From the NCBI RefSeq assembly GCF_001628715.1, contig NZ_CP011120.1:806001-870000 (forward strand): a stretch of DNA of 64,000 nt. Direction: 5' to 3'. Of this stretch, positions 34,045-44,134 are shown one piece after another. The notes under the pieces are model-generated. The model made no database searches. It saw nothing but the letters and a program-made list of their open reading frames with translations, and was not told the DNA's origin. Position numbers and translations under genes: made by a program. Origin of the DNA: Acetobacter oryzifermentans. GTDB lineage: Bacteria; Pseudomonadota; Alphaproteobacteria; Acetobacterales; Acetobacteraceae. The number at the start of each line of letters is the position of its first letter. Within the stretch, counting starts at the first letter, position 1.

Positions 34045-35151
34045 GTTGCCGTCCTCCCATTTAGGGCGGCGGCCAATGTGGATGGTAAGGGTTATGGGCT
34101 GGTTATTACGTAATACGTTTAACTGTGCATCCAGCCCCGGCTTGGCAGAAGCCACGGCGCGTATCATGGCGCGTGCGGTTTCTACGTGCTCATTGTTCAT
34201 GCCCACAATGATATCGCCTTTTTTCAGCCCACCCTTGGCTGCGGGGCCGTTGCGATCCACTTCTGTAACCTGCGTGCCATTATGGGTCATAATATCTTCC
34301 AGCGTGGCGCCCAGCCAGCCGCGTTCAATATGCCCGGCTTGCCGCAGTGTTTCCACAATGGGGATAACAATTTCGGAGGGGATGGAAAACCCAAGCCCTA
34401 CAGATCCGCCTGTGGGGGAAACAATGGCGGTGTTGAGCGCCACCACTTGCCCGGCAAGGTTAAACGTGGGGCCGCCAGAATTGCCGGGGTTTATGGGGGC
34501 ATCCAGTTGCAGAAAATCATCAAACGGGCTGGTGCCAATATCGCGCCCACGGGCTGAAACAATACCAGCGGTAACAGATGAGCCCAAGCCAAACGGGTTG
34601 CCCGCAGCCATAATCCAATCTCCCACCTGCACCTGTCTGCTATCACCCCATGTGACATAGGGTAGAGGCTGTGGGGAGCTGATTTTGATAACGGCAATAT
34701 CCGTTAGGTTATCTATGCCTGCCAGCGTGGCGGTAAATTCCTTACCACTCGCAAGGGCAACGGTAATTTTATCTGCATCTTCCACCACGTGGCCATTCGT
34801 CACAATGGTGCCTTCGGGGTCTATAATAAAGCCTGAACCTGCTCCAAGTAGTTCATCCTGATGGCGGCGCATGCGTTCGCGGTAGCGCTTTTCCAGTGGG
34901 GTGCCTTTCACGGTGGATGGCAGCTTGTGTTTGGCGCTGGTATCTGAATCTCGCGTAACGGAAATATTAACAACAGCGGGCACAACCTTGCGCACCAAAG
35001 GCGCAAAGCTGATAGGGCCGCCAGAAACAAGCGGTACAGCGGGCTCAAATGTCGGGAGTGTTGCAGCCTGTGCTGAGTAATGCGCGCCTGTTTCCTGAAG
35101 GGAAAAGCAGGCTACGGCCAGTGCAGGCAGGTTCCGTAGAAGCATCTTCAT
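34033..35151 (-). CDS. DegP/HtrA-type periplasmic serine protease
   Basis: 372 residues with an N-terminal signal (MKMLLRNLPALAVACFS...). The trypsin-like domain has all three catalytic residues: His in TNGHVV, Asp in NLTDIAVIK, and Ser in NPGNSGGP. One PDZ domain follows (GWLGATLEDI to TIHIGRRP), making this the DegS-like single-PDZ form, although it is exported rather than membrane anchored as far as I can see. It degrades or refolds damaged envelope proteins. Confidence 0.92.
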   Translation of the reverse strand: MKMLLRNLPALAVACFSLQETGAHYSAQAATLPTFEPAVPLVSGGPISFAPLVRKVVPAVVNISVTRDSDTSAKHKLPSTVKGTPLEKRYRERMRRHQDELLGAGSGFIIDPEGTIVTNGHVVEDADKITVALASGKEFTATLAGIDNLTDIAVIKISSPQPLPYVTWGDSRQVQVGDWIMAAGNPFGLGSSVTAGIVSARGRDIGTSPFDDFLQLDAPINPGNSGGPTFNLAGQVVALNTAIVSPTGGSVGLGFSIPSEIVIPIVETLRQAGHIERGWLGATLEDIMTHNGTQVTEVDRNGPAAKGGLKKGDIIVGMNNEHVETARAMIRAVASAKPGLDAQLNVLRNNQPITLTIHIGRRPKWEDGNGGK

Positions 35152-35289
35152 GGAAATGGCAATAAAGCTCCAGACATTACAAACTTGTGGCCCGGATTAT
35201 CTGCTTTATGCAACCGGCTATACGTGTTTGCCCTTGATCTGGTACGTTTTTATGGTGGTAGGGTGTTGTTTCCGCCACGCCCACATCTT

Positions 35290-37857
35290 CTAGCTGCGTT
35301 TGGCGCGTGGCCGCGCTGGGGCCAAAGCGGGATTTTCTGGCCATTCGTGCTTGGGGTAACGCCCGCGCATATCGCGCCGCATATCTGCCCATCCCCCTTG
35401 CCAAAAGCCCGCCAGATCCGCCGTAATGGCCTGAGGCCGCCCTGCAGGAGAAAGTAACGCCAGCCGCAACGGCACGCGCCCCCCAGCTAATTTGGGCGTT
35501 TGTGCCGTGCCATAAAAGGTTTGGGCACGGGCCGAGGCCACAGGCACGGGCTGCGTATAATCTACCTCTGCCACACCGCCGGGGAAGGGCAGGGTGGTTG
35601 GCAGTTCCTTATCCAACCAGTTTGTGCGGGCGTACCCCAAATAAGTGCGGAGCAGGTTGAGTATATTCAATTCCCGTAATGCGGTGATGGATGTGCAGCC
35701 TTCAACATATGGGGTCAGCCATTCATCCATACAGCAAGCAAGGGCTGTGGAGGAAAAATCTGGCCAGCCTTCTTCCATACCGGCGCCATCGGGCAAGGTG
35801 CGGGCCAGTTCTACCCGCGCCTGAAGCTGCCGTACGGCATCTGACCAGTTGAGTGTAGTTTCTGGTGCTTCCTTGGCCTGAGCCAGCAGGAGCGGGCCTG
35901 CATCTTCCGGTTTTACTTTTTCTGTGCGGTCTCGCAGCACAAGGCAGCCAATACGGGTGCGCCTGCGGGCCATGATATTGCCCGATACAGGGTCCAGCGT
36001 GGTTTCAACCTGTTCACGCGTGCGCTCCAGCAGGGCTGGGGGCAGGGCGTTGCTTTCCAATGGGGCCGCCATGCGTATTTCGGCAGCAGTGCACAGGTGC
36101 AGGCCTGCTACAGCCAGTAGCTTGTGTTTTGCCAGTCCGTCATCTCGGCGCAGGCGGGCATTGCTGCCATTGGCCATGCGGTAACTGCCCATATCCCCCC
36201 GGCACAAGGCAACCCGATCAGGAAAGCCAGCGGCCAGAAGGGCTGCGGCATCCCCCGCTGCCGGGTGGCGGGGCTTTAGCCCCATACGGGTGCGAAAACG
36301 TGCGGCAGCCTGCCGAATACGGGCCAAAGCGCCACGGTCTGCCTGCGGGTTGTTATCTTCCCCTGCAATCAGATCCAGCCGGAGGGTAATATCTGCGGGT
36401 GGAATAGGTGGCGGGCCACCACGCCCGGCAGCGCGTGGGCGCAGGGGGTCACGCTCTTCCAGCAGGGCTGCTAGGTCTGCTGCCAGTGCGGCTTCCTCTG
36501 CCGTGCGGGCTGCCAGCATCATGGCGGCAAGGCGTGGGTGCGTGCCCAAATCGGCCATGTTGCGGCCAAGTTTTGTAATCTTGCCGATATCATCCAGCGC
36601 ACCCAGCAAAATCAGCAATTCCTTTGCGGCGGCTACCGCGCTGCCGGGTGGCTGATCTGGCAGCGGAAGCGGCGTATCGGCGGAGCCCACCGTATCTGCC
36701 CATAAGGCGGTTGCCAGCACAAAATCAGACAGATCAGCTTCCAGAATTTCTGGCCTGTCATGCTGGGGCAAAGCGCGTTCCGTGTGGGCAGACCATAGGC
36801 AGTAGGCCACACCCGGCGCTTCTCGCCCCGCACGGCCAGCGCGTTGCCGCGCGGCTGCCTTGGAAATACGCACCGTATCCAGCCGGGAAAGCCCGGCCCC
36901 GGCATCAAACCGTGGCACACGTCGGAAGCCGCAATCCACCACAACGCGTACGCCGGGCACGGTAAGGGATGTTTCGGCAATGGAAGTGGCCAGAATAACC
37001 CGCCGTTCGCCCTCATTTCCGGGGCGCAGCACGCGGGCCTGTTCTGCTGGGTGGAGTTCACCATGCAGGGGCAGCACCGTGGCGGGTACGGTTTCTAAAA
37101 GTTGCATGACCCGGCGGATTTCTCCCGTGCCAGGCAGAAAGGTAAGGATATCACCTTCTGTTTCAGCCAAGGCCTGCCGCACACCTGTTGCCGTGGCGGT
37201 GGCAATATCGCGCAGGCTGGGGATATCGTGCTTGGCATGGTGGACAGTAAGCGGAAACATCCGCCCTTCGCTTGTTAGCACAGGGGCATTCATCAGCGCG
37301 GCAAGGCGTTCTGTTTCCGCTGTGGCAGACATGGCCACAAGCCGCAGATCAGGCCGCAAAGTGCGTTGTAGATCCAGACAGAAAGCCAGCGCCAGATCCG
37401 CATCCAATGAGCGTTCGTGCACTTCGTCCAGAATAACGCAGGCTACGCCTTCCAGCATGGGGGCACCCAGCAGACGGCGCAGGAACAGGCCTTCTGTCAG
37501 CACCTCAATACGGGTGCGGTCTGAAACAGCAGAATCTAAGCGGGTGCGGAACCCAACAAAACCGCCAACATCTTCCCCCATCAGCGATGCAATGCGTTGG
37601 GCGGCGGCGCGGGCTGCCAGCCTGCGCGGCTCTAGCATGATGATTTTATCAGACGGTGCGCGCCATGCTGCTGCTGCCAACACGGGTGGAACAGATGTGG
37701 TTTTACCCGCCCCCGGAGGCGCTACTAAAATGGCTGATGCCGGATGGTCTGCTGTGGGGTTTTGAGCCAGTGCCGCGCAGAGTTCTGGCAGTACATCCTG
37801 CACAGGCAGGCCCTGCGCAATGGAAAACGGGTTCAGGCTAGGGGCAGAAGCAGTCAT
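35290..37857 (-). CDS. hrpB: ATP-dependent helicase HrpB
   Basis: 855-residue DEAH/RHA-type helicase. Motif I APPGAGKTTSVPP near residue 50, motif II DEVHERSLDAD, motif III SATAETERL, and motif VI QRAGRAGREAPG are all present, followed by the HrpB-specific C-terminal domain (to residue 855). HrpB is a widespread but poorly understood RNA/DNA helicase. I chose the Met at 37857, 12 codons inside the longest frame. It stands alone. Confidence 0.94.
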   Translation of the reverse strand: MTASAPSLNPFSIAQGLPVQDVLPELCAALAQNPTADHPASAILVAPPGAGKTTSVPPVLAAAAWRAPSDKIIMLEPRRLAARAAAQRIASLMGEDVGGFVGFRTRLDSAVSDRTRIEVLTEGLFLRRLLGAPMLEGVACVILDEVHERSLDADLALAFCLDLQRTLRPDLRLVAMSATAETERLAALMNAPVLTSEGRMFPLTVHHAKHDIPSLRDIATATATGVRQALAETEGDILTFLPGTGEIRRVMQLLETVPATVLPLHGELHPAEQARVLRPGNEGERRVILATSIAETSLTVPGVRVVVDCGFRRVPRFDAGAGLSRLDTVRISKAAARQRAGRAGREAPGVAYCLWSAHTERALPQHDRPEILEADLSDFVLATALWADTVGSADTPLPLPDQPPGSAVAAAKELLILLGALDDIGKITKLGRNMADLGTHPRLAAMMLAARTAEEAALAADLAALLEERDPLRPRAAGRGGPPPIPPADITLRLDLIAGEDNNPQADRGALARIRQAAARFRTRMGLKPRHPAAGDAAALLAAGFPDRVALCRGDMGSYRMANGSNARLRRDDGLAKHKLLAVAGLHLCTAAEIRMAAPLESNALPPALLERTREQVETTLDPVSGNIMARRRTRIGCLVLRDRTEKVKPEDAGPLLLAQAKEAPETTLNWSDAVRQLQARVELARTLPDGAGMEEGWPDFSSTALACCMDEWLTPYVEGCTSITALRELNILNLLRTYLGYARTNWLDKELPTTLPFPGGVAEVDYTQPVPVASARAQTFYGTAQTPKLAGGRVPLRLALLSPAGRPQAITADLAGFWQGGWADMRRDMRGRYPKHEWPENPALAPARPRAKRS

Positions 37858-37955
37858 GCCATGCTTTATGGCGGCCCCACCGCCGCAGTGCAATATTACG
37901 TGGCGGTGGGGGCTATATGCGCCAGAATTTAAGGCGCTTTGCTGAGGAAACAGCC

Positions 37956-38924
37956 TTATTGAGGCTGAGATGGCAGCTTGAGATAGCCCGCTTTGGGAGA
38001 CGTGGCCTTTGTAGAAGATGAACTGGAGGACGAATCATCATCCTCACCCGCCGGGAAAATGGCGTTGGGTTCACTGTCCTGCACTTTGGTGGCTGCGGCA
38101 GGCTTGGTTTCCGTTGTGCTGGTGGAAGAAGGCATTGTGGCATCTGTGGAAGGCGCAACAATAGGCGCGTTTTCCGGCACCGTTACGGGGGATGTCGCCT
38201 GCCCGGTTTTAGCCGCAGAAACGGGAGACAGCGCTTCTTGCGTAGCACCAGCACTTGTAGCACCAGCAGCAGCCCCTGTGGTGGCATCTGTTGTGCCAGT
38301 ATCTGAACCAGACGTAAGGGGCTGGGCCTGAATGGCGCCATCTACCGGCATACCTCCGGCATCCACCAGCCATTTACCCAAGGAGCGATGTACCTGTGTA
38401 TCCAATTCGGTATTGATGCTGTCCATCATCCCTTTGGTTACGTTGTACAGGTTGGCTTGGCTTTCCGTATCCTCTGTGGGGTCTGGGTGCAGGCTCTGGG
38501 TGGCGTGGGCTTCTGTATGCGCGGTTTTGCTGCCATCGGGGTTAAGGATATCCAGATGCACATCTATCTGCCCCTGTAGCGTGCCGCCGGGTTCGTGCAG
38601 GATAGAAGCCCGATCAATTACAAACTGAGCGGAATTGGCGCTGGTAATGCCCCCTTTGGCGGCCAGCCTGTCCTGCACCATTTGGCGCAGGGCCTGCACG
38701 GGCGGGGTGGGGGATTTATAGCCGATATCGCCCGCAACCGGGTGGGTTGCAGTGTTATCCACCAATGTCAGGGTATTTACGTTGAGGTTGATCTGGCTGA
38801 GGTTATCATAGCGCAGCGGTGCAAACTGCGTAGGCTGCTTCTGATCCGCGCAGCCTGCCAGCAGGGCAGGAAACAGCAGCGCGGCTGTTAGGCCAGAAAG
38901 GCGCATGCGGGAAAACAGCATCAT
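37956..38924 (-). CDS. Predicted lipoprotein with low-complexity C-terminus
   Basis: 322 residues. The start at 38924 has AAGAGG about 10 nt upstream and gives a signal ending in the lipobox LLAGC. Residues about 30-200 look folded. The remainder is Thr/Ser/Ala/Pro-rich and includes a run of Asp and six Ser, so it is probably disordered and could span the periplasm. Family not recognised. It sits between hrpB and the extended hairpin downstream of hslO. Confidence 0.72.
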   Translation of the reverse strand: MMLFSRMRLSGLTAALLFPALLAGCADQKQPTQFAPLRYDNLSQINLNVNTLTLVDNTATHPVAGDIGYKSPTPPVQALRQMVQDRLAAKGGITSANSAQFVIDRASILHEPGGTLQGQIDVHLDILNPDGSKTAHTEAHATQSLHPDPTEDTESQANLYNVTKGMMDSINTELDTQVHRSLGKWLVDAGGMPVDGAIQAQPLTSGSDTGTTDATTGAAAGATSAGATQEALSPVSAAKTGQATSPVTVPENAPIVAPSTDATMPSSTSTTETKPAAATKVQDSEPNAIFPAGEDDDSSSSSSSTKATSPKAGYLKLPSQPQ

Positions 38925-38993
38925 GGCGCAAAACCTCTTGTAAACTTTATCCGACATTCTCAAAAATGCCTGCCTTTTGGCAAAGACCTTATA

Positions 38994-39033
38994 CCAGCAG
39001 CGCCTTAAGATATTGCGCTTATGGCCCTGCTGG
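38994..39033. repeat. Extended imperfect hairpin between hslO and the lipoprotein gene
   Basis: CCAGCAG-C-GCC-T-TAAG (38994-39009) pairs with CTTA-T-GGC-C-CTGCTGG (39018-39033) around an 8-nt loop: 14 pairs broken by two single mismatches. It starts 17 nt past the hslO stop on the minus strand. There is no T-tract, so it is a stabilising structure, a weak terminator or a regulatory RNA element. Confidence 0.6.
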
Positions 39034-39049
39034 CAAACTTTGATGCTTT

Positions 39050-40000
39050 TTACTGCGTCTGCGTGGCAATATTTTTGCGCGCAAAGCGGAAATCTACATT
39101 ACAGAATTCGCATGTCATCACGATGTTCCCGTCATCTTGGCACATGTGGTCCAGATCATCTTGAGGGAAGGTTTCCAGCACATTGGCCAACCGTGCGCGG
39201 GAGCAGCGGCACCCAAAGGCCAAAGCCCGTGGTTGGCTGACATGCAGGTCTTCTTCATGGAAAAGCCGGTGCAAAAGCTGCAATGTTGGCAGGCTATCGT
39301 CCAGCAGTTCCTTGGTGGAAAGCGTGTCTGCCAGAATGGTGGCTGTTTCCCAGCTTGCCCCTGCGGCTTCATCTTCCACCACGTGGCTGCCGCCTTCGCC
39401 CGCAATGCGTTCCAGTATCAGGCTGCCTGCGCGCCAGCCTGCATCGGTCATCTGGCAGGCCAGCATAATCCAACAGGCGTGCTGTTCACTGCTGGCAAAG
39501 TAATGCATGGCCATTGCAGACAGGTCATCCCCCGCAATTTCCACAATACCCTGATGGCGGTCCATCTCTGGCCCTTGGTCCACCGTAAGGGCCATATAAC
39601 CATCGCCCAGCAGTTCGCGGTCTGTGGGTTTGGGTGTTTCGGCCAGCAGGGTTTCCAGCGCTTCATCATCCGTGCGGGCGTAAAAGCGCAGGGCACCAGT
39701 GTTGGTGCAGTCTGCCACCAGCATGGAAACAGGGCCATCGCCCTTTATCTGGAGCGAAAAAGACCCTTGAAACTTCAGTGCCGAAGCCAAAGCCGCCACC
39801 AGTGCCAACGCCTTGCCAGCAAGGCGGGTAACGGGGGCTGGGTGATCATGCCGTGTGAGCAGCGTATCCGCCAGCACGCCCAAACGCACCAGCCGACCAC
39901 GCACGGGCCGACCAGCCAGATAAAAAGGTGTTACACCACCGGGCACCACCAAATCGGGCACATCTGGGCGATCACGGTCAAGAAAAGCAGGTTTTTCCAT
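39050..40000 (-). CDS. hslO: Redox-regulated chaperone Hsp33
   Basis: 316-residue holdase activated when its zinc-bound cysteines are oxidised. The zinc-site pairs are FGCRCSR (CxC) and CEFCN (CxxC) near the C-terminus, as in the family, and the N-terminal domain has the usual LGVLADTLL and QIKGDGPVSMLVADC segments. It is the last gene of the argD-argF block, 123 bp after the 105-aa gene. Confidence 0.95.
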   Translation of the reverse strand: MEKPAFLDRDRPDVPDLVVPGGVTPFYLAGRPVRGRLVRLGVLADTLLTRHDHPAPVTRLAGKALALVAALASALKFQGSFSLQIKGDGPVSMLVADCTNTGALRFYARTDDEALETLLAETPKPTDRELLGDGYMALTVDQGPEMDRHQGIVEIAGDDLSAMAMHYFASSEQHACWIMLACQMTDAGWRAGSLILERIAGEGGSHVVEDEAAGASWETATILADTLSTKELLDDSLPTLQLLHRLFHEEDLHVSQPRALAFGCRCSRARLANVLETFPQDDLDHMCQDDGNIVMTCEFCNVDFRFARKNIATQTQ

Positions 40001-40123
40001 GGGAATTTAAGTTTGTCCTGAGTCCATCAAGAATACGGGAATATCAAGAACATGCGCCTGATGCGTGCGGACTCGGAGGGTGCTTTTCAGGCGGACAAAA
40101 AGGAAAAAGCGAAAAGCAGGGGG

Positions 40124-40441
40124 TTACGCCCCTGCGGAAATATCCAGTTCCAGCTTTTCCAGCTTCTGTTCAAGGGCGCGGCCGGTTTCTGAATCCATGT
40201 TCAAGCCTTCCTTGAGCGCAAGCAGCAAACCCTTGCGGCAGGCATCGTGCTCGCTATCCAGATCTTCCGTGCGGCCACAGCCAGCCAGACAATCCAGATA
40301 AGAGTTACGGAACGATGCCAGCTTTTCTGCCGGAAACGGCAACGTAGCCAGAATAGCGTCCAGACTGCTTTCCACCCAACCGGGGGTGGCGGGTGTATCT
40401 TCGGTAGATGTCATGGAAACTGTTCTGTCTGTGCCGCTCAT
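40124..40441 (-). CDS. Small protein of unknown function between argF and hslO
   Basis: 105 residues from the ATG at 40441, which has AAGGA 8 nt upstream overlapping the argF stop region. It has a compact helical look with three cysteines (two in LDCLAGCGR and one in HDACRKG) that could bind a metal or form a disulfide. No family recognised. Its tight spacing to argF suggests one transcript. Confidence 0.6.
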   Translation of the reverse strand: MSGTDRTVSMTSTEDTPATPGWVESSLDAILATLPFPAEKLASFRNSYLDCLAGCGRTEDLDSEHDACRKGLLLALKEGLNMDSETGRALEQKLEKLELDISAGA

Positions 40442-40445
40442 GTGC

Positions 40446-41447
40446 TTATTCCTTGCCGAAAGAGGTCCAGTTTGTGCCGCCCATTGTCCATGCCAGCACG
40501 CCTTTCTGGGCATGAAGGCGGTTTTCTGCCTCATCAAACACCACAGAATGCGGGCCTTCAAACACGTCCTTGGTCACTTCCTCTCCTATATGGGCAGGCA
40601 GGCAGTGCATGAACAGGGCTTCTGGCGCAGCAAGGGCCATTAAATCTGCATTTACGCGGTAGGGTTCCAGCTTGCTCATGCGGCTGGCGGCTTCCTTGGG
40701 TGAATCAGACATGCTGATCCATGTATCCGTCACCACGCAATCTGCGCCTTTTACGGCAGCTTTGGGGTCTATCGTCCATTCCACATCACCGCCTTCGGCA
40801 CGGGCCCAGTCCAGCACATCCTGCGGGGGCTTCATGTCTGCGGGGGTGGCGGCACGCAGGGCAAAGCCAAAACGCACGGCCCCTTCAATAAGGGAAACCA
40901 GCACGTTGTTGCCATCCCCCGTCCACGCAAAGGTGCGCCCACGCACAGGGCCGCGGTGTTCCTCAAATGTCATGATATCGGCGAGAATCTGCACCGGATG
41001 AGAATGAGGTGTAAGACCATTGATAACAGGCACTGTGCTCCATTGTGCCAGTTCGTGCAGGGTTTTTGTATTGCCCGTGCGCAGCATAATGGCATCTACA
41101 AAGCGGGAGAGCACACGGGCCGTATCGGCAATGCTTTCACCCCGGCCAATCTGCATTTCCTGCGGGCTGAGCACCACGGCATCGCCCCCAAGCTGGCGAA
41201 TACCCACTTCGAAAGAAACACGCGTGCGGGTGGAAGGCTTGGAAAGGATAAGCCCCAACTGCCGCCCGGCCAGCGGCTGGCGTGGGTGCAGCGGAAACCG
41301 ACGCTTCTGCTGCATGCGCTTCATGCTGGCGGCTACATCCAGAATCTGGCGCAATGTGGCGGCATCCAGATCTTTCAGATCCAGAAAATGGCGTGGCGTA
41401 GCCAAAGAGGCAGAAGGCAGGGCAGTGGTCATATTGGCGGCGCTCAC
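40446..41447 (-). CDS. argF: Ornithine carbamoyltransferase
   Basis: Joins carbamoyl phosphate to ornithine to make citrulline in arginine biosynthesis. The 333-residue protein has the carbamoyl-phosphate site [22 protein letters not shown], the ornithine loop around SMSDS and the catalytic HCLP (FMHCLPAH). The GTG at 41447 overlaps the argD stop by 4 nt and has GGAG upstream; a Met at 41432 is the alternative. It is coupled to argD. Confidence 0.96.
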   Translation of the reverse strand: MSAANMTTALPSASLATPRHFLDLKDLDAATLRQILDVAASMKRMQQKRRFPLHPRQPLAGRQLGLILSKPSTRTRVSFEVGIRQLGGDAVVLSPQEMQIGRGESIADTARVLSRFVDAIMLRTGNTKTLHELAQWSTVPVINGLTPHSHPVQILADIMTFEEHRGPVRGRTFAWTGDGNNVLVSLIEGAVRFGFALRAATPADMKPPQDVLDWARAEGGDVEWTIDPKAAVKGADCVVTDTWISMSDSPKEAASRMSKLEPYRVNADLMALAAPEALFMHCLPAHIGEEVTKDVFEGPHSVVFDEAENRLHAQKGVLAWTMGGTNWTSFGKE

Positions 41448-42652
41448 GCTGTTGGCTCCAGAACTGTTTTGTTGTTATGATTTTTTCTGATGGTGCTGAC
41501 AGCCTGCGCCAGCAGAGCCACAGCTTGGCGGCATTCTTCTTCGGAAACAGTAAGTGGTGGCACCACGCGCAGCACGTTATCGCCCGCCGTAACACACAAA
41601 AGGCCCGCATCCTGCGCGGCACCCTGCACATCGCCCACTGCGGGCACGCAGCGCAGGCCAATCAGCAGGCCAAGGCCACGGCGCTGGGCAAAAATATCTG
41701 GTGCATCTGCCACAAGGCTATCCAGCAGCTCATCCAGCAGGGCCGCGCGGGCGCAAACCTGATCCAAAAATCCGGGGGCCAGAATAACATCCAACACAGC
41801 GTTGCCAGCCGCACAGGCCAGCGGGTTGCCGCCAAATGTGGTGCCATGTGTGCCCGGTGTCATGGCCTTGGCAATGGTTTCCGTGGTAAGGATAGCCCCA
41901 ATGGGGAAGCCCCCACCCAAACCTTTGGCTGTGCTGATAATATCCGGCTTAATGCCTGCCCATTCATGCGCAAACAGACGGCCTGTGCGGCCCACGCCAC
42001 ACTGCACTTCATCCAGCACCAGCAGCACGCCGGTTTCATTGCACAATGCGCGCAGGGCTTGCAGATATTCCGGGCTGGCCACTTTGATACCGCTTTCACC
42101 CTGAATAGGCTCCAGCATCACGGCTGCGGTATTGGGGGTAATGGCGGCTTTTACGGCTTCGATATCGTTAAACGGAACGTGCAGAAAGCCTTTTACAGGC
42201 TCACCAAAGCCTTCCAGATATTTGGGGTTGCCTGTGGCGGACAGCATAGCCAGCGTGCGGCCATGAAAAGCCCCATCCATGCAGATAATATCTGTGCGTT
42301 CGGGGTGGCCTGCCATCATTTGGGCGCGGCGAGCCATCTTCACCATGCCTTCGTTGGCTTCTGCGCCGGAATTGCAGAAGAACACGCTATCGGCAAAGGA
42401 ATGTTCCACCAGCCTGCGGGCCAGTTTTTCCGCTTGCGGAATCTGGAACAGGTTGGAAACGTGCATCACCTTTGCGGCCTGTGTGCTAATGGCTTCCACC
42501 ATCTTGGGGTGTGCGTGGCCGATAGAGCACGTGGCAATACCCGCAGCAAAGTCCAGGAATCGTCGCCCGTCCGACGTTTGCAGCCAGGAGCCTTCTCCCC
42601 GCTCAAAGGCGAGATCAGCGCGCTTGTATGTCGGCATCAGGGCAGAAATCAT
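41444..42652 (-). CDS. argD: Acetylornithine aminotransferase
   Basis: Class-III PLP aminotransferase that makes N-acetylornithine (and can act in lysine synthesis). The 402-residue protein has [43 protein letters not shown] and the PLP lysine in [15 protein letters not shown] chose the ATG at 42652; an in-frame TTG at 42691 adds 13 residues, and neither has a good ribosome site. Upstream, on the same strand, is a terminator-like hairpin that could act as an attenuator. Confidence 0.95.
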   Translation of the reverse strand: MISALMPTYKRADLAFERGEGSWLQTSDGRRFLDFAAGIATCSIGHAHPKMVEAISTQAAKVMHVSNLFQIPQAEKLARRLVEHSFADSVFFCNSGAEANEGMVKMARRAQMMAGHPERTDIICMDGAFHGRTLAMLSATGNPKYLEGFGEPVKGFLHVPFNDIEAVKAAITPNTAAVMLEPIQGESGIKVASPEYLQALRALCNETGVLLVLDEVQCGVGRTGRLFAHEWAGIKPDIISTAKGLGGGFPIGAILTTETIAKAMTPGTHGTTFGGNPLACAAGNAVLDVILAPGFLDQVCARAALLDELLDSLVADAPDIFAQRRGLGLLIGLRCVPAVGDVQGAAQDAGLLCVTAGDNVLRVVPPLTVSEEECRQAVALLAQAVSTIRKNHNNKTVLEPTA

Positions 42653-42714
42653 GGAATCTGGTCTTTGTGTTGGCGGTTGTTGAACCTGCAAGGTGAGAAG
42701 TGGAATGCAGAACG

Positions 42715-42751
42715 AAAAACGCCCGCTGCCTTGATATAAGGTGAGCGGGCG
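42715..42751 (-). terminator. Terminator-like hairpin in the argD leader
   Basis: On the minus strand CGCCCGCT pairs with AGCGGGCG (arms 42744-42751 and 42720-42727), with an inner CCTT/AAGG pairing, and is followed directly by TTTTT (42719-42715). It lies about 65 nt upstream of the argD ATG, with no minus-strand gene ahead of it to terminate. This placement is what an attenuator would show. A second small stem (GCCCG-CAATA-CGGGC) lies just upstream. Confidence 0.6.
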
Positions 42752-42890
42752 GCCCGTATTGCGGGCGTATCATGGCCTTTTGTGCAGATTAAAGTCAAAT
42801 ATTCTGTGTGAAAAAATTCTGCATACGCAACATGCGCGGCATGGCCCGTTGCGTATTTTCCTACACGCAAGGAGTGGGTAAGAAAGAGGG

Positions 42891-43550
42891 ATGATGCATT
42901 CTGGTTCTTTTTCATCTGCCCACACATCATCGGGGTTTCCGCAGCTTGATCGTCGCGTGTTGCGAGAGGCCGCGTTGGCGCATCTGGCACGGTTTGGCAC
43001 CACGCGCCACGGGTTGGAACAAGTGCTTTTGCGCCGCATTGCGCGGTGGGAGAAACAGGCCCTTAAAGCCGGGGCAGATACGGAAGAAGTGGCCGAAGCC
43101 GTGCAGGCGCTGCGCCCCGTGGTGGCTGAAATATCAGAAGAAATGGTGCGCCTTGGCGCTGTGGACGATGCCAGTTTTGCCACATCCCGCGCGCGCAGGT
43201 TGGTGCGGTCTGGCCGATCTGGCCGTGCGGTGCAGGCGCATCTGGCCGCGCGCGGCGTGGAGGCTGATCTGCGCGATGCCGCCTTGCAGGATGCGGTGGA
43301 AGGGTTTTCTCCTGCGCAAAGGGAGTTATGTGCGGCGCTGGTTCTGGCCCGCAAGCGCAGGATGGGGCCATTTGCCACGCCTTATGTTGCGGATGATGAG
43401 GTGGAGAGTGAGCAGGCTCTTGCCCGCAGGCACAAGGCGCTGGGTGTGCTGGCCCGCGCGGGCTATGCGCGGGATGTGGCGGAACAGGTTTTGGATATGT
43501 CTCCCGCAGAAGCGGAGGACTGGATGCAACGTTTGAGGGCCGAATCGTGA
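42891..43550 (+). CDS. recX: Regulatory protein RecX
   Basis: 219 residues with the three-helix repeats of RecX, a modulator of RecA filament activity. Typical segments are REAALAHLARFGTTRHGLEQVLLRRI, ARRLVRSGRSGRAVQAHLAARGV, and ARRHKALGVLARAGYARDVAEQVL. recA is not in this window. It overlaps the CHAP gene by 4 nt (GTGA). Confidence 0.93.
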   Translation: MMHSGSFSSAHTSSGFPQLDRRVLREAALAHLARFGTTRHGLEQVLLRRIARWEKQALKAGADTEEVAEAVQALRPVVAEISEEMVRLGAVDDASFATSRARRLVRSGRSGRAVQAHLAARGVEADLRDAALQDAVEGFSPAQRELCAALVLARKRRMGPFATPYVADDEVESEQALARRHKALGVLARAGYARDVAEQVLDMSPAEAEDWMQRLRAES

Positions 43551-44005
43551 AGCGTAGCCTTGTTCTTATTCTGCCTTTAGTACTTGCTGCCTGTGCGGGT
43601 GGGCGTGGAAGTTGGAATGGATCTGTGCAGTGCGCGCCCTATGCGCGGGAACACTCCGCCATAAACCTGCGGGGTGCTGCGGCAAGTTGGTGGGGGGAAG
43701 CGCAGGGGCAATATAGCCGCACGTCCTCGCCCCGCGCCGGGGATGTTCTGGTGTTTCGGTCTACTGGCAGGCTGCCGTCAGGCCATGTTTCTGTTGTGAA
43801 ACAAGTGCGGAATTCACGCCTGGTGTTGGTGGATCATGCCAATTGGGAGCCGGGGCAAGTCACGCGCCATGCTCCTGTTGTTGATGTTTCCCCTAATAAT
43901 AACTGGACACGTGTGCGCGTGTGGTGGAGCCCCATTCATGCCATGGGCAAAACGGTTTATCCGGTTTATGGCTTTATTGAACCAACGGGCACGGGTGGCA
44001 GTTAG
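43547..44005 (+). CDS. CHAP-domain lipoprotein (predicted amidase/peptidase)
   Basis: 152 residues from a GTG coupled to recX. The lipobox LAAC gives a membrane-anchored mature protein. The CHAP domain has the catalytic Cys in VQCAPYAREHS, the His in PSGHVSVVKQV, and a polar residue in VDHANW, so it is probably active. CHAP enzymes cut peptidoglycan amide bonds or act on other amides; here a cell-wall or envelope role is likely (inference). Confidence 0.85.
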   Translation: MKRSLVLILPLVLAACAGGRGSWNGSVQCAPYAREHSAINLRGAAASWWGEAQGQYSRTSSPRAGDVLVFRSTGRLPSGHVSVVKQVRNSRLVLVDHANWEPGQVTRHAPVVDVSPNNNWTRVRVWWSPIHAMGKTVYPVYGFIEPTGTGGS

Positions 44006-44134
44006 CACCCAATAGGCGGGTAGGCCGCGTAAGGAAAAACTTGCAAGAAAGTGTTTCCGCCATCATGTACAAACTAAGGATGTGCAGCACACGCTCATTT
44101 TGGGCGCGTAATGCAAGTGTAGGGGACTGGTTTG

